A stretch of DNA of 64,000 nucleotides from DATFVA01 sp963815785 (lineage in GTDB: Bacteria; Bacteroidota; Ignavibacteria; Ignavibacteriales; Ignavibacteriaceae), in assembly GCA_963815785.1 (NCBI GenBank), contig CAWFHZ010000007.1, positions 310,001 to 374,000 of the forward strand, written 5' to 3'. The notes under the pieces are model-generated. The model saw only the letters and a program-made list of their open reading frames with translations, had not been told where the DNA came from and did no database searches. A program made the position numbers and the translations under genes. Below, one piece after another: positions 53,560-62,513 of the stretch; the stretch's first letter is position 1; each line of letters starts with the position of its first letter.

Positions 53560-54660
53560 ATGGCTAAACAAAACCTCTTTTCAGATTTCCTTTATAAAAT
53601 ATTTAAAAAGTTCCTTTCAGTCCGGGAGAATAAATCTTTTGATCTGGGCAACCCCGCAAAATTTCTTATAATACGTCAGCATAACCAGCTTGGAGATCTT
53701 CTGGCCGGGGTTTCCGTCTTCAGAGCTATAAAAGAAAAATATCCGCAAAGTCATATAACTCTAATAGTTAGTCCTTTCAATTATCCGGGAATGGTGAAAA
53801 ATAAATTCCTCGACAGAGTCTTCGTATTTGATAAAAAGAAATGGTACAATCTTTTTTATTTACTGAGATTCAAAAATCTTATTAAAGAAAAATATGATGT
53901 TGTAATAGTACCTGTAACAGTTTCGGTATCTTTCACCAGTAATTTAATTGCCAGGTTTTCAAACGCGCAAATCAGGATAGGTCCACAGAGTCTCGACGGG
54001 AAGAAAAATGATAGTGCCTTTTTCTTTGATAGAAGGATTGATATAGATTGGAGGAAGCACCCGGATTCAAATGTTTCTGAAAGAAGTCTTGATATTGTTC
54101 GGCCATTCGGAATAACAACTACTAATTATACATCTGAAATCACATTTGATGATGAAGATATTGATGCTGCTAATAAATTCATCAGGGATTTCAGGAAAGA
54201 TGGCAGCAATTTATTAATTGGTCTTCATGTTGGAGCAGGCAAACCCCAAAACCGCTGGTCTCTGCACAAATATGCTGTCCTGATTAACCAATTAAAAGAT
54301 AATTACAATGCAGATTTGTATTTAACAGGAAGTTCCGGCGATAAAGAAGAAATAAATTTCGTAAAGAAAAGTATTCAGTTTAATATCCCGGCATTCATTA
54401 ATAGAAAAATTCCGGAAGTTGCAGCTTTAATTTCACTTTCAGATTTATTTATTTCCAACGATACGGGTATAATGCATGTAGCCGGCACAACAAATACTCC
54501 GCAGATTTCAATATTCGGTCCAACAAATCCTTTAAATTGGGCGCCAATAGGAAAAAATAAATTATATATTAGGAAATCAGATTTAATTGATGATATTGCT
54601 GTGGAAGATGTTTTTAAGATGTGCGTCTATCTTTTTCCTTTAGCTAAAAGGGAAGGCTGA
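53560..54660 (+). CDS. glycosyltransferase family 9 (heptosyltransferase-like)
   Basis: GT9 enzyme of 366 residues, the family that adds heptose to lipopolysaccharide core. The N-terminal FLIIRQHNQLGDLLAGVSVFRAIKEKYP (Rossmann start with the GD motif) and the C-terminal ISNDTGIMHVAGTTNTPQISIFGPTNPLNWAPIG are classic. The donor and acceptor are not determined; in this lineage relatives also serve other surface glycans. It sits between the small membrane protein and the Ppx/GppA gene, with gaps of 4 and 2 bases. Confidence 0.9.
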   Translation: MAKQNLFSDFLYKIFKKFLSVRENKSFDLGNPAKFLIIRQHNQLGDLLAGVSVFRAIKEKYPQSHITLIVSPFNYPGMVKNKFLDRVFVFDKKKWYNLFYLLRFKNLIKEKYDVVIVPVTVSVSFTSNLIARFSNAQIRIGPQSLDGKKNDSAFFFDRRIDIDWRKHPDSNVSERSLDIVRPFGITTTNYTSEITFDDEDIDAANKFIRDFRKDGSNLLIGLHVGAGKPQNRWSLHKYAVLINQLKDNYNADLYLTGSSGDKEEINFVKKSIQFNIPAFINRKIPEVAALISLSDLFISNDTGIMHVAGTTNTPQISIFGPTNPLNWAPIGKNKLYIRKSDLIDDIAVEDVFKMCVYLFPLAKREG

Positions 54661-54662
54661 TT

Positions 54663-55634
54663 TTGGAAAATTGCTGTTTGGCAGTGGTTGATATGGGGAC
54701 AAACTCCTTCCATATGATAATAGCTAAAATAAATGAGGATGGATCAATAAAAATAATCGATCGCGAAAAAAAACTTATAAGACTTGGTTCACACGAAGGG
54801 AAAGAACTAACATATATTTCTCCGGAAGAAACTGATTTGTCGATTAAAGTTCTCTCACAATTTAAAAAACTCTCGGATTCTTATGGCGCTAAGTTCAAAG
54901 CTATAGCGACAAGTGCTGTTAGAGAAGCAAAAAATAAATCTGAGTTCACTGGAAAGATTAAAAGGGAAGCAGGAATAAATATAGAGGTAATCGATGGAAA
55001 AATGGAAGCCTGGTATATTTATCTTGGTGCCCGAAAAGCACTCTCACTGTATAATAAAAATGTACTCTGTATCGATATTGGCGGTGGAAGTACGGAATTC
55101 ATAAATGTAAATAATGGGGAAATCATTTTTGCTGAAAGTATAAAAGTTGGTGCTGTCAGATTGTCGAAACTTTTCTTCCCTGATTACATTCTTACCAAAG
55201 AACGAATTATAAAGTGCAGCCAGCATATTGAAAAAATGTTATTGGAAAAGCTTAAAAATTATTCTCATAATAATTTTGATATAGTTGTAGGATCCTCAGG
55301 CACAATTGAAGCAATAGCGTCTATTGTATTAAAACAGAAAGGAAAAAAAGTTCCCAAATCATTAAACTCAGTCTGTTTTCAAAAAGATGAGTTAAAAGAA
55401 ATCTCTGAATTAATTCTTTCAGCTGATTCAATAAAAGCGAGATTAAAAATAAAAGGGATGGAAGAGAAAAGGGCAGATATAATTCCAGCAGGCTTATTAA
55501 TCCTGAATAAAGCATTTCAGCATTTTAAGATTAAGGAAATTAAAATTTCCGAATATGCATTAAGGGAAGGTATCGTATTTGATTTGTTGCAAAAACATAA
55601 TGCATCACTTGATTCCGGCATTTTAACTTCTTGA
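54663..55634 (+). CDS. Ppx/GppA family phosphatase
   Basis: Exopolyphosphatase/guanosine pentaphosphatase family member of 323 residues. Two actin-like motifs are present: VVDMGTNSFHMIIAKI (residues 8-23) and CIDIGGGSTEFINVN (about 137-151). The GSSGTIEAIASI and GLLILNKAF motifs are also seen. The full E. coli Ppx has an extra C-terminal domain of about 180 residues which is absent, as is common in this branch. The activity (polyphosphate or pppGpp) cannot be told apart. The start is TTG 54663, two bases after the GT9 stop. Confidence 0.88.
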   Translation: MENCCLAVVDMGTNSFHMIIAKINEDGSIKIIDREKKLIRLGSHEGKELTYISPEETDLSIKVLSQFKKLSDSYGAKFKAIATSAVREAKNKSEFTGKIKREAGINIEVIDGKMEAWYIYLGARKALSLYNKNVLCIDIGGGSTEFINVNNGEIIFAESIKVGAVRLSKLFFPDYILTKERIIKCSQHIEKMLLEKLKNYSHNNFDIVVGSSGTIEAIASIVLKQKGKKVPKSLNSVCFQKDELKEISELILSADSIKARLKIKGMEEKRADIIPAGLLILNKAFQHFKIKEIKISEYALREGIVFDLLQKHNASLDSGILTS

Positions 55635-55794
55635 TTTATTTTTTATAAATCCACAATTTTTATCCAGAACCTCTTGTGTCTTACCTTTTGAATATATAAT
55701 TTCCTGCTGAGTCGTGCTTCTTTGGGGTCAGGCAATTTTATATTCAATTTAATTTTATTAATTCAGGTTACAGAATTCAGAAAGGGAGAGTATT

Positions 55795-56052
55795 ATGCAG
55801 ATACTTGATCTGTCAGAATTATCAGATGGAAGCCCGTTTTGTATTAAAAGGGTTATTACAGATAATGACAATTATTTTGCCGAGATACAACCTTTACAGA
55901 GTAAATTTAAAATTCAGATTGACAAAGCTGACTATAAAACGATTCTGGATGCATTTCAGAGTAATAAAGTTGTAAAAATCTACCCTTTTGATGGAAGAAT
56001 AAGTAACAATAATGAATTTGTAAATGGAAATTACAAAATTGAGATAGCCTGA
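55795..56052 (+). CDS. small protein of unknown function
   Basis: An 85-residue soluble protein (MQILDLSELSDGSPFCIKRV … YPFDGRISNNNEFVNGNYKIEIA). Alternating short beta strands and a helix are suggested (ADYKTILDAFQSN), with no signal peptide or known motif. The start has a strong GAAAGGGAGAG Shine-Dalgarno. It stands alone between Ppx/GppA and lepA, with 160 and 136 bases of intergenic DNA. No family recognised; the strong ribosome-binding site argues it is translated. Confidence 0.55.
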   Translation: MQILDLSELSDGSPFCIKRVITDNDNYFAEIQPLQSKFKIQIDKADYKTILDAFQSNKVVKIYPFDGRISNNNEFVNGNYKIEIA

Positions 56053-56136
56053 AAATAAATTGCAAGATTTTTTGCATCCCTAATTTTTTCTTCTATAAAA
56101 ATCACATTAACATTATTATCAGTTAAATTTAGTAAC

Positions 56137-56167
56137 TTTTAATATACAACCACCCTTTATATATTTG
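56137..56167 (+). promoter_or_regulatory. candidate Bacteroidota-type promoter of lepA
   Basis: TTTT (56137-56140), 19 bases, TATATTTG (56160-56167). The -7 box matches TAnnTTTG exactly and the -33 box differs by one base. The start of lepA lies 22 bases downstream, giving a short leader of about 15 bases. Confidence 0.5.
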
Positions 56168-56188
56168 TACTCTAATTCCGGAAAATGA

Positions 56189-57982
56189 ATGATAAACATC
56201 AGAAATTTTTGTATTGTTGCGCATATTGATCATGGTAAGTCTACTATTGCCGATTGTCTTCTTGAAAAAACCGGGGCAGTAACCGAAAGGGAAGCAAAAG
56301 CCCAGGTACTTGATGATCTTGATCTTGAAAGGGAGAGGGGAATAACAATTAAATCACATGCTATCCAGATGCATTATACTGCAAAAGATAAGGAAAATTA
56401 TATTTTTAACCTTATTGATACTCCAGGACATGTGGATTTTTCTTATGAAGTTTCAAGATCGCTGGCTGCCTGTGAGGGTGCAGTACTTGTTGTTGATGCT
56501 GCTCAGGGAGTAGAGGCACAAACGATAAGTAATCTATATCTTGCGGTGGAAGCCGGACTTGAGATAATTCCTGTAATAAATAAAATTGATTTACCGAGTG
56601 CAGAAATAGAGAAGGTTAAAAATCAGATTGTAGATCTTATCGGATGTGAAGAAGACGAAATATTGCTCGTTAGTGCTAAAACTAAAATTGGAATCGATGA
56701 ACTTCTGGAAAGAATTGTAACTAAAATTCCTGCTCCTACAGGCAATCCAGAGGCTCCACTACAGGCTTTAATATTTGATTCAATTTTCGATTCATATCGT
56801 GGAGCCATTGCTTATATCAGAATTTTCAATGGCAGAGTAAAAACAAATGATAAAATAAAATTCTTTGCAACTAAAAAGGAGTTGGAAGCTGAAGAAATAG
56901 GAGTACTTGGGTTAAAAAAAGTTAAGGTTGATGTACTGGAAGCTGGAAATGTCGGGTATCTTATTGCAGGAGTAAAAGATGTACGTGATACTAAAGTTGG
57001 TGATACTATAACCCATGAAAAAGGTGGAACCACCAAACCGTTACCCGGTTATAAGGACGTGAAACCCATGGTTTACAGCGGTTTATATCCAACTCTTTCA
57101 GATGATTTTGAAGATTTGAGAGATGCATTAGAAAAATTTAAGCTTAATGATTCAGCACTTGTTTATCAGCCTGAAACTTCTGTGGCCTTGGGATTTGGAT
57201 TCCGCTGCGGATTTCTTGGTCTTCTTCATATGGAAATTGTGCAGGAAAGATTATTAAGAGAATATGATCAGTCAATTATTACAACTTTGCCGAATGTTGA
57301 ATATATTGTATATAATAAAAAGAACGAACAAGTAATAGTAGATAATCCCGCTGAAATGCCTGCAATCGGAGAAATTGAAAAAATAGAAGAGCCATACATA
57401 AAAGCACAAATTGTTTGTCCCAGCGAATATGTTGGGAATATTATGAAACTATCAATTGAGAAACGAGGAGTTTATAAAAATACTACTTATATTGATCCTA
57501 CTAGGGCGGACATACAGTTTGAATTTCCGCTTTCAGAAATTATTTTTGATTTTTATGATAAATTAAAATCCTCAACCAGAGGATACGCATCATTTGATTA
57601 TGAGTACATTGGCTACCGTGAATCTGATCTGGTAAAGCTTGATATTCTTTTAAATAGTGAACCGGTCGATGCGCTTTCAATGATTGTACATAAGGATAAA
57701 TCTTATGACTGGGGAAGAAAAGTTTGCAGCAAATTAAAGGATCTTATACCAAGACAGATGTTTGAAATTTCAATACAGGCTGCTATTGGTTCAAAAGTAA
57801 TCTCCAAATCAGTTGTAAAAGCACTCAGAAAAAACGTCCTTGCTAAATGTTATGGTGGAGATATTACAAGGAAAAGAAAGTTACTTGAAAAACAAAAGGA
57901 AGGTAAAAAAAGAATGAAACAGGTTGGTAATGTAGAAATTCCTCAGGAAGCATTTCTTGCTGTCTTACAGATAGATGAGTAA
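56189..57982 (+). CDS. lepA: elongation factor 4 (LepA)
   Basis: Translational GTPase of 597 residues that acts in 30S biogenesis and translocation. G motifs: AHIDHGKST (10-18), RERGITIKSH (switch I region), DTPGHVDF and NKIDLP. Domain III/V and the LepA-specific C-terminal domain (SKVISKSVVKALRKNVLAKCYGGDITRKRKLLEKQKEGKKRMK) are complete. The start at ATG 56189 begins MINIRNFCIVAHIDHGKST. lepB follows 17 bases later, the same lepA-lepB pairing as in E. coli. Confidence 0.97.
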   Translation: MINIRNFCIVAHIDHGKSTIADCLLEKTGAVTEREAKAQVLDDLDLERERGITIKSHAIQMHYTAKDKENYIFNLIDTPGHVDFSYEVSRSLAACEGAVLVVDAAQGVEAQTISNLYLAVEAGLEIIPVINKIDLPSAEIEKVKNQIVDLIGCEEDEILLVSAKTKIGIDELLERIVTKIPAPTGNPEAPLQALIFDSIFDSYRGAIAYIRIFNGRVKTNDKIKFFATKKELEAEEIGVLGLKKVKVDVLEAGNVGYLIAGVKDVRDTKVGDTITHEKGGTTKPLPGYKDVKPMVYSGLYPTLSDDFEDLRDALEKFKLNDSALVYQPETSVALGFGFRCGFLGLLHMEIVQERLLREYDQSIITTLPNVEYIVYNKKNEQVIVDNPAEMPAIGEIEKIEEPYIKAQIVCPSEYVGNIMKLSIEKRGVYKNTTYIDPTRADIQFEFPLSEIIFDFYDKLKSSTRGYASFDYEYIGYRESDLVKLDILLNSEPVDALSMIVHKDKSYDWGRKVCSKLKDLIPRQMFEISIQAAIGSKVISKSVVKALRKNVLAKCYGGDITRKRKLLEKQKEGKKRMKQVGNVEIPQEAFLAVLQIDE

Positions 57983-57999
57983 CAAGTAAATGGTGGCAA

Positions 58000-58923
58000 T
58001 TGTATAATCCAACTCAAAACACAGTCTATACCGAAAATCCGACTCCGGAGATAAAGCAAAAAAAGAAAAAAACGAAATTCGGTATTTTTATCAGGATTAT
58101 CCTATTAATCCTAGTCATTGTCTTTTTGGTAAAATCATTTTTATTTGATGCTTTCAAAATACCAACTGGTTCAATGGAAAATACTCTCCTGGTTGGTGAT
58201 GACATTCTTGTCAGCAAATTAGCTTATGTTTTTCATACCCCACGCTATATTCCTTTTACCTCTATCTATATTCCCTCTGCTGATCTTTTCTCAATATCGA
58301 AACCGGAAAGAGGAGACGTTATTATTTTTAAATTTCCTTACGGTTCAGAACTTCCGGATGATAATAGTGTAAATCTGGTAAAAAGAATAATTGGACTACC
58401 GGGTGATACTATACAAATAATAAAACAGGAAGTTTATGTCAACGGGGTGAAAACAGAATTTCCTGTGACTGCAAAACTCAACAGGGATGATAAAATGGCT
58501 GCCGGAATTTCAGAAAAGGGAATCTTTCCGGCTGACACTAATTGGAATAAAGATAACTATGGTCCGATTGTCATTCCGAAAGAAGGTGATTTAATTGATC
58601 TCAATCCCGAAAATGCAGCAATGTGGAAACCCTTAATTGACAGAGAACTCGGGATGAACACTTTAAGTGTGGAAGGCACTGTTATTACTCTTGACCGAAA
58701 GCCGGTTCATGGATACACTCTTACCAAAGATTATTATTTTGTTTTGGGCGACAACCGTGAAAACAGTATGGACAGCCGTTACTGGGGTTTTGTTCCTAAA
58801 GACATGATTATTGGTAAAGCTTTTATAATATACTGGTCCTGGGATCCATATATACCTAACAGAAAATTTTATAATATAGTTGAACCTATCAGGTTTGGCA
58901 GGTTATTTAAAAAGATAAAATGA
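58000..58923 (+). CDS. lepB: signal peptidase I
   Basis: Membrane protease that removes signal peptides, cotranscribed with lepA. Basic N-terminus, one anchor helix (FIRIILLILVIVFLVKSFLFDAF), then box B PTGSMENTLLVGD with the catalytic Ser at about residue 57, box D LVKRIIGLPGD with the catalytic Lys at about 127, and box E VLGDNRENSMDSRYWGFV. The insertion between boxes D and E is longer than in Gram-positives, normal for this branch. Start TTG 58000, preceded by GGTGG. It overlaps the subtilase start by 4 bases. Confidence 0.95.
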   Translation: MYNPTQNTVYTENPTPEIKQKKKKTKFGIFIRIILLILVIVFLVKSFLFDAFKIPTGSMENTLLVGDDILVSKLAYVFHTPRYIPFTSIYIPSADLFSISKPERGDVIIFKFPYGSELPDDNSVNLVKRIIGLPGDTIQIIKQEVYVNGVKTEFPVTAKLNRDDKMAAGISEKGIFPADTNWNKDNYGPIVIPKEGDLIDLNPENAAMWKPLIDRELGMNTLSVEGTVITLDRKPVHGYTLTKDYYFVLGDNRENSMDSRYWGFVPKDMIIGKAFIIYWSWDPYIPNRKFYNIVEPIRFGRLFKKIK

Positions 58924-60323
58924 AAAAGATAGTTCTGCTTCTATTAATTGTTCCTTTCACTCTTCTTCTAGGGCAGGAAAAATATTTTATTTATTTCAAA
59001 GATAAAGGACCTGTACAATCGCTTCAAAAAAATAGTCCTTCGTATCAGAATGCTATTCATACTCTTTCTAAACATGCAATAGAAAGAAGAATGAAAGTAA
59101 TGAATGCAGATTCACTAATCAAATTTGAGGACGTCCCTTTATTTGAAGATTACATAAAAACCCTGACAACAAATGGGATAAAAATAGAAAATAAATTAAA
59201 GTGGTTTAATTCAGTATCTGCTTATCTTGATACCGAACAAAAAAAGTTCGTCAAAACTCTGTCTTTTGTAAAAAAAATTGAACCTGTTAAAACTTTGAAT
59301 TTTCAAAATGATCGGGTAAAGAATTTTTCCCTATCTAAGATTACCAATTCAGATCCGTCAGATTACGGGAATTCATATAATCAGCTAGCATTATCAGATA
59401 TTCCGCTTGTTCAATCAAAAGGTATAACCGGCAGCGGAATTCTTATTGGTGTTTTAGACACAGGCTTTGACTGGAAGTTTCATGAAGCTTTAAAGAATAT
59501 TCACGTAGTATCTGAATACGACTTTGTATTTCACGATAGCGTAACGGCTGATCAGGCCGATGATGTTCCGGGACAGGATTCGCACGGTACTTTTGTTTTT
59601 TCTGTCATTGGCGGATACAAGGACAGCGTACTTATTGGATCTTCATACGGGGCTTCATTTATCCTGGCAAAGACTGAAGATATCAGAAGTGAGACACATA
59701 TAGAAGAAGATAATTATGCTGCGGCTCTTGAATGGATGGAAAATTCAGGTGTAGATATAACGAGCAGTTCTCTGGGGTATAATATATTTGATACTGGAAC
59801 TTCCTATACATATGAAGATATGGATGGAAAATCGACAATAATAACTAAAGCCGCTGAATTGGCATTTCAACGTGGAGTTGTTACAATTACTTCTGCAGGA
59901 AATGAGGGCAATAAATCCTGGTACTATATTATCGCTCCAGCTGATGGATTTAATACTATAGCTGTAGGAGCAGTATATCAGGATAGTCTGGTAGCCTCTT
60001 TCAGCAGTCGCGGACCTACATATGACGGAAGGATTAAACCCGATGTTGTTGCATTAGGAGTTGATGTTTTTGGAGCTTCAACTAATGGATCAGATAATTA
60101 TACATACGGAACCGGAACTTCTTCAGCTGCACCAATTGCAGGAGGAGTAGCTGCACTTTTACTTTCAGCTTATCCCCAGCTGACAAATGAACAGGTTAGA
60201 AATATTCTCCTCGAAACATCCGGTAACTCACAGCATCCTGACAATGATCGCGGGTATGGCTTATTGTCAGCATCAAGAGCTATCTCTTATCCAAACCTCT
60301 TGTTTTACAGATGGAAGATATGA
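58920..60323 (+). CDS. secreted subtilase, catalytic part (frameshifted)
   Basis: Subtilisin-family (S8) serine protease with signal peptide (IVLLLLIVPFTLLLGQ), inhibitor propeptide, and a complete triad: Asp near residue 178 in GVLDTGFDW, His near 221 in DSHGTFVF, Ser near 400 in GTGTSSAAPIAGG. The frame ends at 60323 in YRWKI. Two extra T's, one in TTTT (60303-60306) and one before AAAGCA near 60331, would give a smooth reading NLLFTDGRYDIEKAFIQ into the next frame; a single deletion would also join them. The full gene 58920-60880 is then 652 residues with a sorting domain. Exported by type IX secretion. Confidence 0.85.
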   Translation: MKKIVLLLLIVPFTLLLGQEKYFIYFKDKGPVQSLQKNSPSYQNAIHTLSKHAIERRMKVMNADSLIKFEDVPLFEDYIKTLTTNGIKIENKLKWFNSVSAYLDTEQKKFVKTLSFVKKIEPVKTLNFQNDRVKNFSLSKITNSDPSDYGNSYNQLALSDIPLVQSKGITGSGILIGVLDTGFDWKFHEALKNIHVVSEYDFVFHDSVTADQADDVPGQDSHGTFVFSVIGGYKDSVLIGSSYGASFILAKTEDIRSETHIEEDNYAAALEWMENSGVDITSSSLGYNIFDTGTSYTYEDMDGKSTIITKAAELAFQRGVVTITSAGNEGNKSWYYIIAPADGFNTIAVGAVYQDSLVASFSSRGPTYDGRIKPDVVALGVDVFGASTNGSDNYTYGTGTSSAAPIAGGVAALLLSAYPQLTNEQVRNILLETSGNSQHPDNDRGYGLLSASRAISYPNLLFYRWKI

Positions 60324-60880
60324 TATTGAATAAAGCATTTATTCAGGAACTTTCTGTTTCTAATGTTCAGCTTCATTATTCAACTGATAATACAAATTTT
60401 GATACTCTTAGTATGAATTCCGTAAGCGAATATAAATTTCAAAAAGAGCTGCCTTTAATTCCAATTAATGATATAGTGAATTTTTATTTTACTTATATGG
60501 ATGAATCCGGGACGCCACACCGTGATCCTGAAATCTACAATTATAAATTCCGCTCCGGCACATTAAATATTTCATTAAATCTTCCGCTAGCGGCTAACTC
60601 TATCGATTATGTTCTCAGCAATAATTATCCTAATCCATTCAATTCCTTTACTAAAATAAATTTCGTAGCTGAAAATACATCTCAGGCAGAAATAATAATT
60701 TTTGATGCCATTGGCAGAAAAGTGAAATCATTGTTCAGAGGGATATCTACAATTGGTGTGAATACTGTAATCTGGGATGGAACAACTGATGCTGGTACTA
60801 TTGCAGCAAGTGGTATTTATATTTACGTGTTAAAACTGGAAGGAAAATTGTATCCGCATAAAATGGTTTATCTGAAGTAG
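60311..60880 (+). CDS. secreted subtilase, C-terminal part with type IX sorting domain
   Basis: Continuation of the subtilase in another frame. It contains an Ig-like segment (VSNVQLHYSTDNTNFDTL) and a type IX sorting domain: NNYPNPFNSFTKI, then DAIGRKVKSLFRGI, GIYIYVLKLEGKLYPHKMVYLK at the end. The ATG at 60311 has no Shine-Dalgarno and lies inside the subtilase reading, so independent translation is unlikely. Without this part the enzyme would not be sorted to the surface. The gap to the next gene is 34 bases. Confidence 0.8.
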   Translation: MEDMILNKAFIQELSVSNVQLHYSTDNTNFDTLSMNSVSEYKFQKELPLIPINDIVNFYFTYMDESGTPHRDPEIYNYKFRSGTLNISLNLPLAANSIDYVLSNNYPNPFNSFTKINFVAENTSQAEIIIFDAIGRKVKSLFRGISTIGVNTVIWDGTTDAGTIAASGIYIYVLKLEGKLYPHKMVYLK

Positions 60881-60914
60881 ATTTTCGGGTATATTAAATT
60901 AAAATAAGGTAGCT

Positions 60915-61556
60915 ATGAGTAGTATATTAAACCAATCTCAGCAGAAATATTTAAATAGTTTTAAAAAGGAAGAAGATCCATTAATACTTGAAATGGAAAA
61001 ATATGCTGAGGAACATAAAGTGCCTATTCTATCCTGGCAGTCGGCAGATTTTCTTGAAATATTAATTAAGATGACGAAACCTAAAAGAGTACTGGAAATA
61101 GGAACTGCAATTGCATATTCATCTATCAGAATCGCAAGAAATCTGAAGAAAAAATCCACTTTACAAACAATTGAGTTAAGTGAGGATAATATTGCAATAG
61201 CAAAAGAAAATATAAATAAATCCGGTTTGAGTAGTAAAATAGAATTACTTGAAGGGGATGCTTTAAATATTATGCCCCGGCTCGAAAAAAAGTACGATTT
61301 CATTTTTCTTGATGCTGATAAAGAAGATTACAGAAGACTGTTTGATTATTCAATGATACTGTTAAAGAAAAGCGGGGTAATTTTTGTTGATAATCTCTTA
61401 TGGCATGGCTATGCTGCAGTAAAGAAAGTACCTTCTAATTACCGTGAATCTGCTAAACACATAAAAAAATTTAATGAAGCATTTTTATCTCAAAAAAATT
61501 TAAAAACCACAATAATTCCTGTCGGTGACGGGATTGGTTTAGGAATAAAGGGATGA
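60915..61556 (+). CDS. SAM-dependent O-methyltransferase
   Basis: Class I methyltransferase of the caffeoyl-CoA/catechol O-methyltransferase type, 213 residues. SAM motif I is VLEIGTAIAYSSIRIA (about 56-71), motif II-like region LLEGDALNIM and the FIFLDADKEDY metal-binding Asp; later VIFVDNLLWHG completes the family. Substrate unknown; bacterial members methylate hydroxylated tRNA uridines or small phenolics. ATG 60915 is preceded by AAGGTAG. It overlaps the next gene by 4 bases (ATGA), so the pair is coupled. Confidence 0.9.
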   Translation: MSSILNQSQQKYLNSFKKEEDPLILEMEKYAEEHKVPILSWQSADFLEILIKMTKPKRVLEIGTAIAYSSIRIARNLKKKSTLQTIELSEDNIAIAKENINKSGLSSKIELLEGDALNIMPRLEKKYDFIFLDADKEDYRRLFDYSMILLKKSGVIFVDNLLWHGYAAVKKVPSNYRESAKHIKKFNEAFLSQKNLKTTIIPVGDGIGLGIKG

Positions 61557-61984
61557 ATGAGAGGAACCCTGAGCGTTTAGTCCAAGATATTGACATATTT
61601 TCAGGTGAATCATTAAAAAGAAAAGATGATCTTTCCAGATTGATCAAATTGGGTTATTCAAATCAAAAGGAAGGTTTAATTGAAGAATTAAGCTTTACTT
61701 CAAAGTATGTCCAGGGTTTGTTCCGGGTATTAAAACAGGGATCAGCAAATCCGGAAGTACAGAATACTGAACTGATAAAGAATGATATTTCAGCTAATCT
61801 TGAAAAAGTGAAAGAAAAAATTGAACAGCTCTTAGAGAATTCAACTGAAAAAACTAGAAAATATTTTCAGGAAAATTATCTGCAGCTTTCGCAAAATAGT
61901 ATGTTTAACCTAACTGAGCTGATGAATGATCTTGAATGGCTGAAAAAATATTCAAACCATCTTAAAAGAAAAAAATCAAACTAA
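61553..61984 (+). CDS. hypothetical protein with helical bundle
   Basis: A 143-residue soluble protein, mostly helical and charged (LIEELSFTSKYVQGLFRVLKQG, SANLEKVKEKIEQLLENSTEKTRKYFQENYLQLS). No membrane segment, cysteine motif or known domain. Its ATG overlaps the methyltransferase stop, so it is probably cotranscribed and co-translated with it, and may work with it. The family is not recognised; a coiled-coil or helical-bundle scaffold is all that can be said. Confidence 0.6.
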   Translation: MNERNPERLVQDIDIFSGESLKRKDDLSRLIKLGYSNQKEGLIEELSFTSKYVQGLFRVLKQGSANPEVQNTELIKNDISANLEKVKEKIEQLLENSTEKTRKYFQENYLQLSQNSMFNLTELMNDLEWLKKYSNHLKRKKSN

Positions 61985-61989
61985 ATTGT

Positions 61990-62448
61990 TTACTTGGAAA
62001 TCCAATGCTGTAAAGCTACCAGCAGATTTTCCATTGCATTTATAAGAGGTTTATGTTGTGTCTTATCAATATCTTCCAGTATTTCCTGATGAATATTCAC
62101 ATATGAATCATTTAACTTCTGCACTATAACTTTCCCTCTTTTAGATAAATCTACCTTCATATTTCTTCTGTCAGTTGGTTCAATCTGCCTGTTGATGTAA
62201 TCTTTTGTTACCAGACCGTCAATTATTCTTGTTAACCTGCTGGGGCTAAGGTTCATTCTTTCAGCAATCTGTTTGTTATTCAGAACATCATCCTTATTAA
62301 ACAACCGTAAACATCTGAATTCGGATTGAGTCAAACCGTATTTCTCAGCAAGCCTTGCTTCCTTTTCCTGACAGTTTGCCAGCAGTTTAAATGTAAGATC
62401 GGCAAGTTTGGAAGCGTTTTCATTTTTACCCTTTTTAGAGGTCATCAT
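61990..62448 (-). CDS. MarR family transcriptional regulator
   Basis: Winged-helix regulator of 152 residues. The helix-turn-helix NKQIAERMNLSPSRLTRIIDGLVTKDYINR (about 72-101) with the wing DRRNMKVDLSKRGKVIVQK is textbook MarR. Helical ends form the dimerisation region. A double start ATGATG follows AGGA; the second is 6 bases away and equally likely. A dyad TATTTG-N7-CAAATA lies 14 bases upstream, which may be its own operator. Ligand and targets are unknown; the YigZ gene is the upstream neighbour on the same strand. Confidence 0.9.
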   Translation of the reverse strand: MMTSKKGKNENASKLADLTFKLLANCQEKEARLAEKYGLTQSEFRCLRLFNKDDVLNNKQIAERMNLSPSRLTRIIDGLVTKDYINRQIEPTDRRNMKVDLSKRGKVIVQKLNDSYVNIHQEILEDIDKTQHKPLINAMENLLVALQHWISK

Positions 62449-62461
62449 TGTTCCTATAAAT

Positions 62462-62480
62462 TATTTGTATGTATCAAATA
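62462..62480. promoter_or_regulatory. candidate MarR operator
   Basis: TATTTG-tatgtat-CAAATA is an inverted repeat of the size MarR dimers bind, in the 65-bp gap before the marR-type gene, and a palindrome ATATCGATAT (62478-62487) abuts it. Binding is inference. Confidence 0.4.
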
Positions 62481-62513
62481 TCGATATTAAAGGATTATAA
62501 ATCAAATAAAAAA

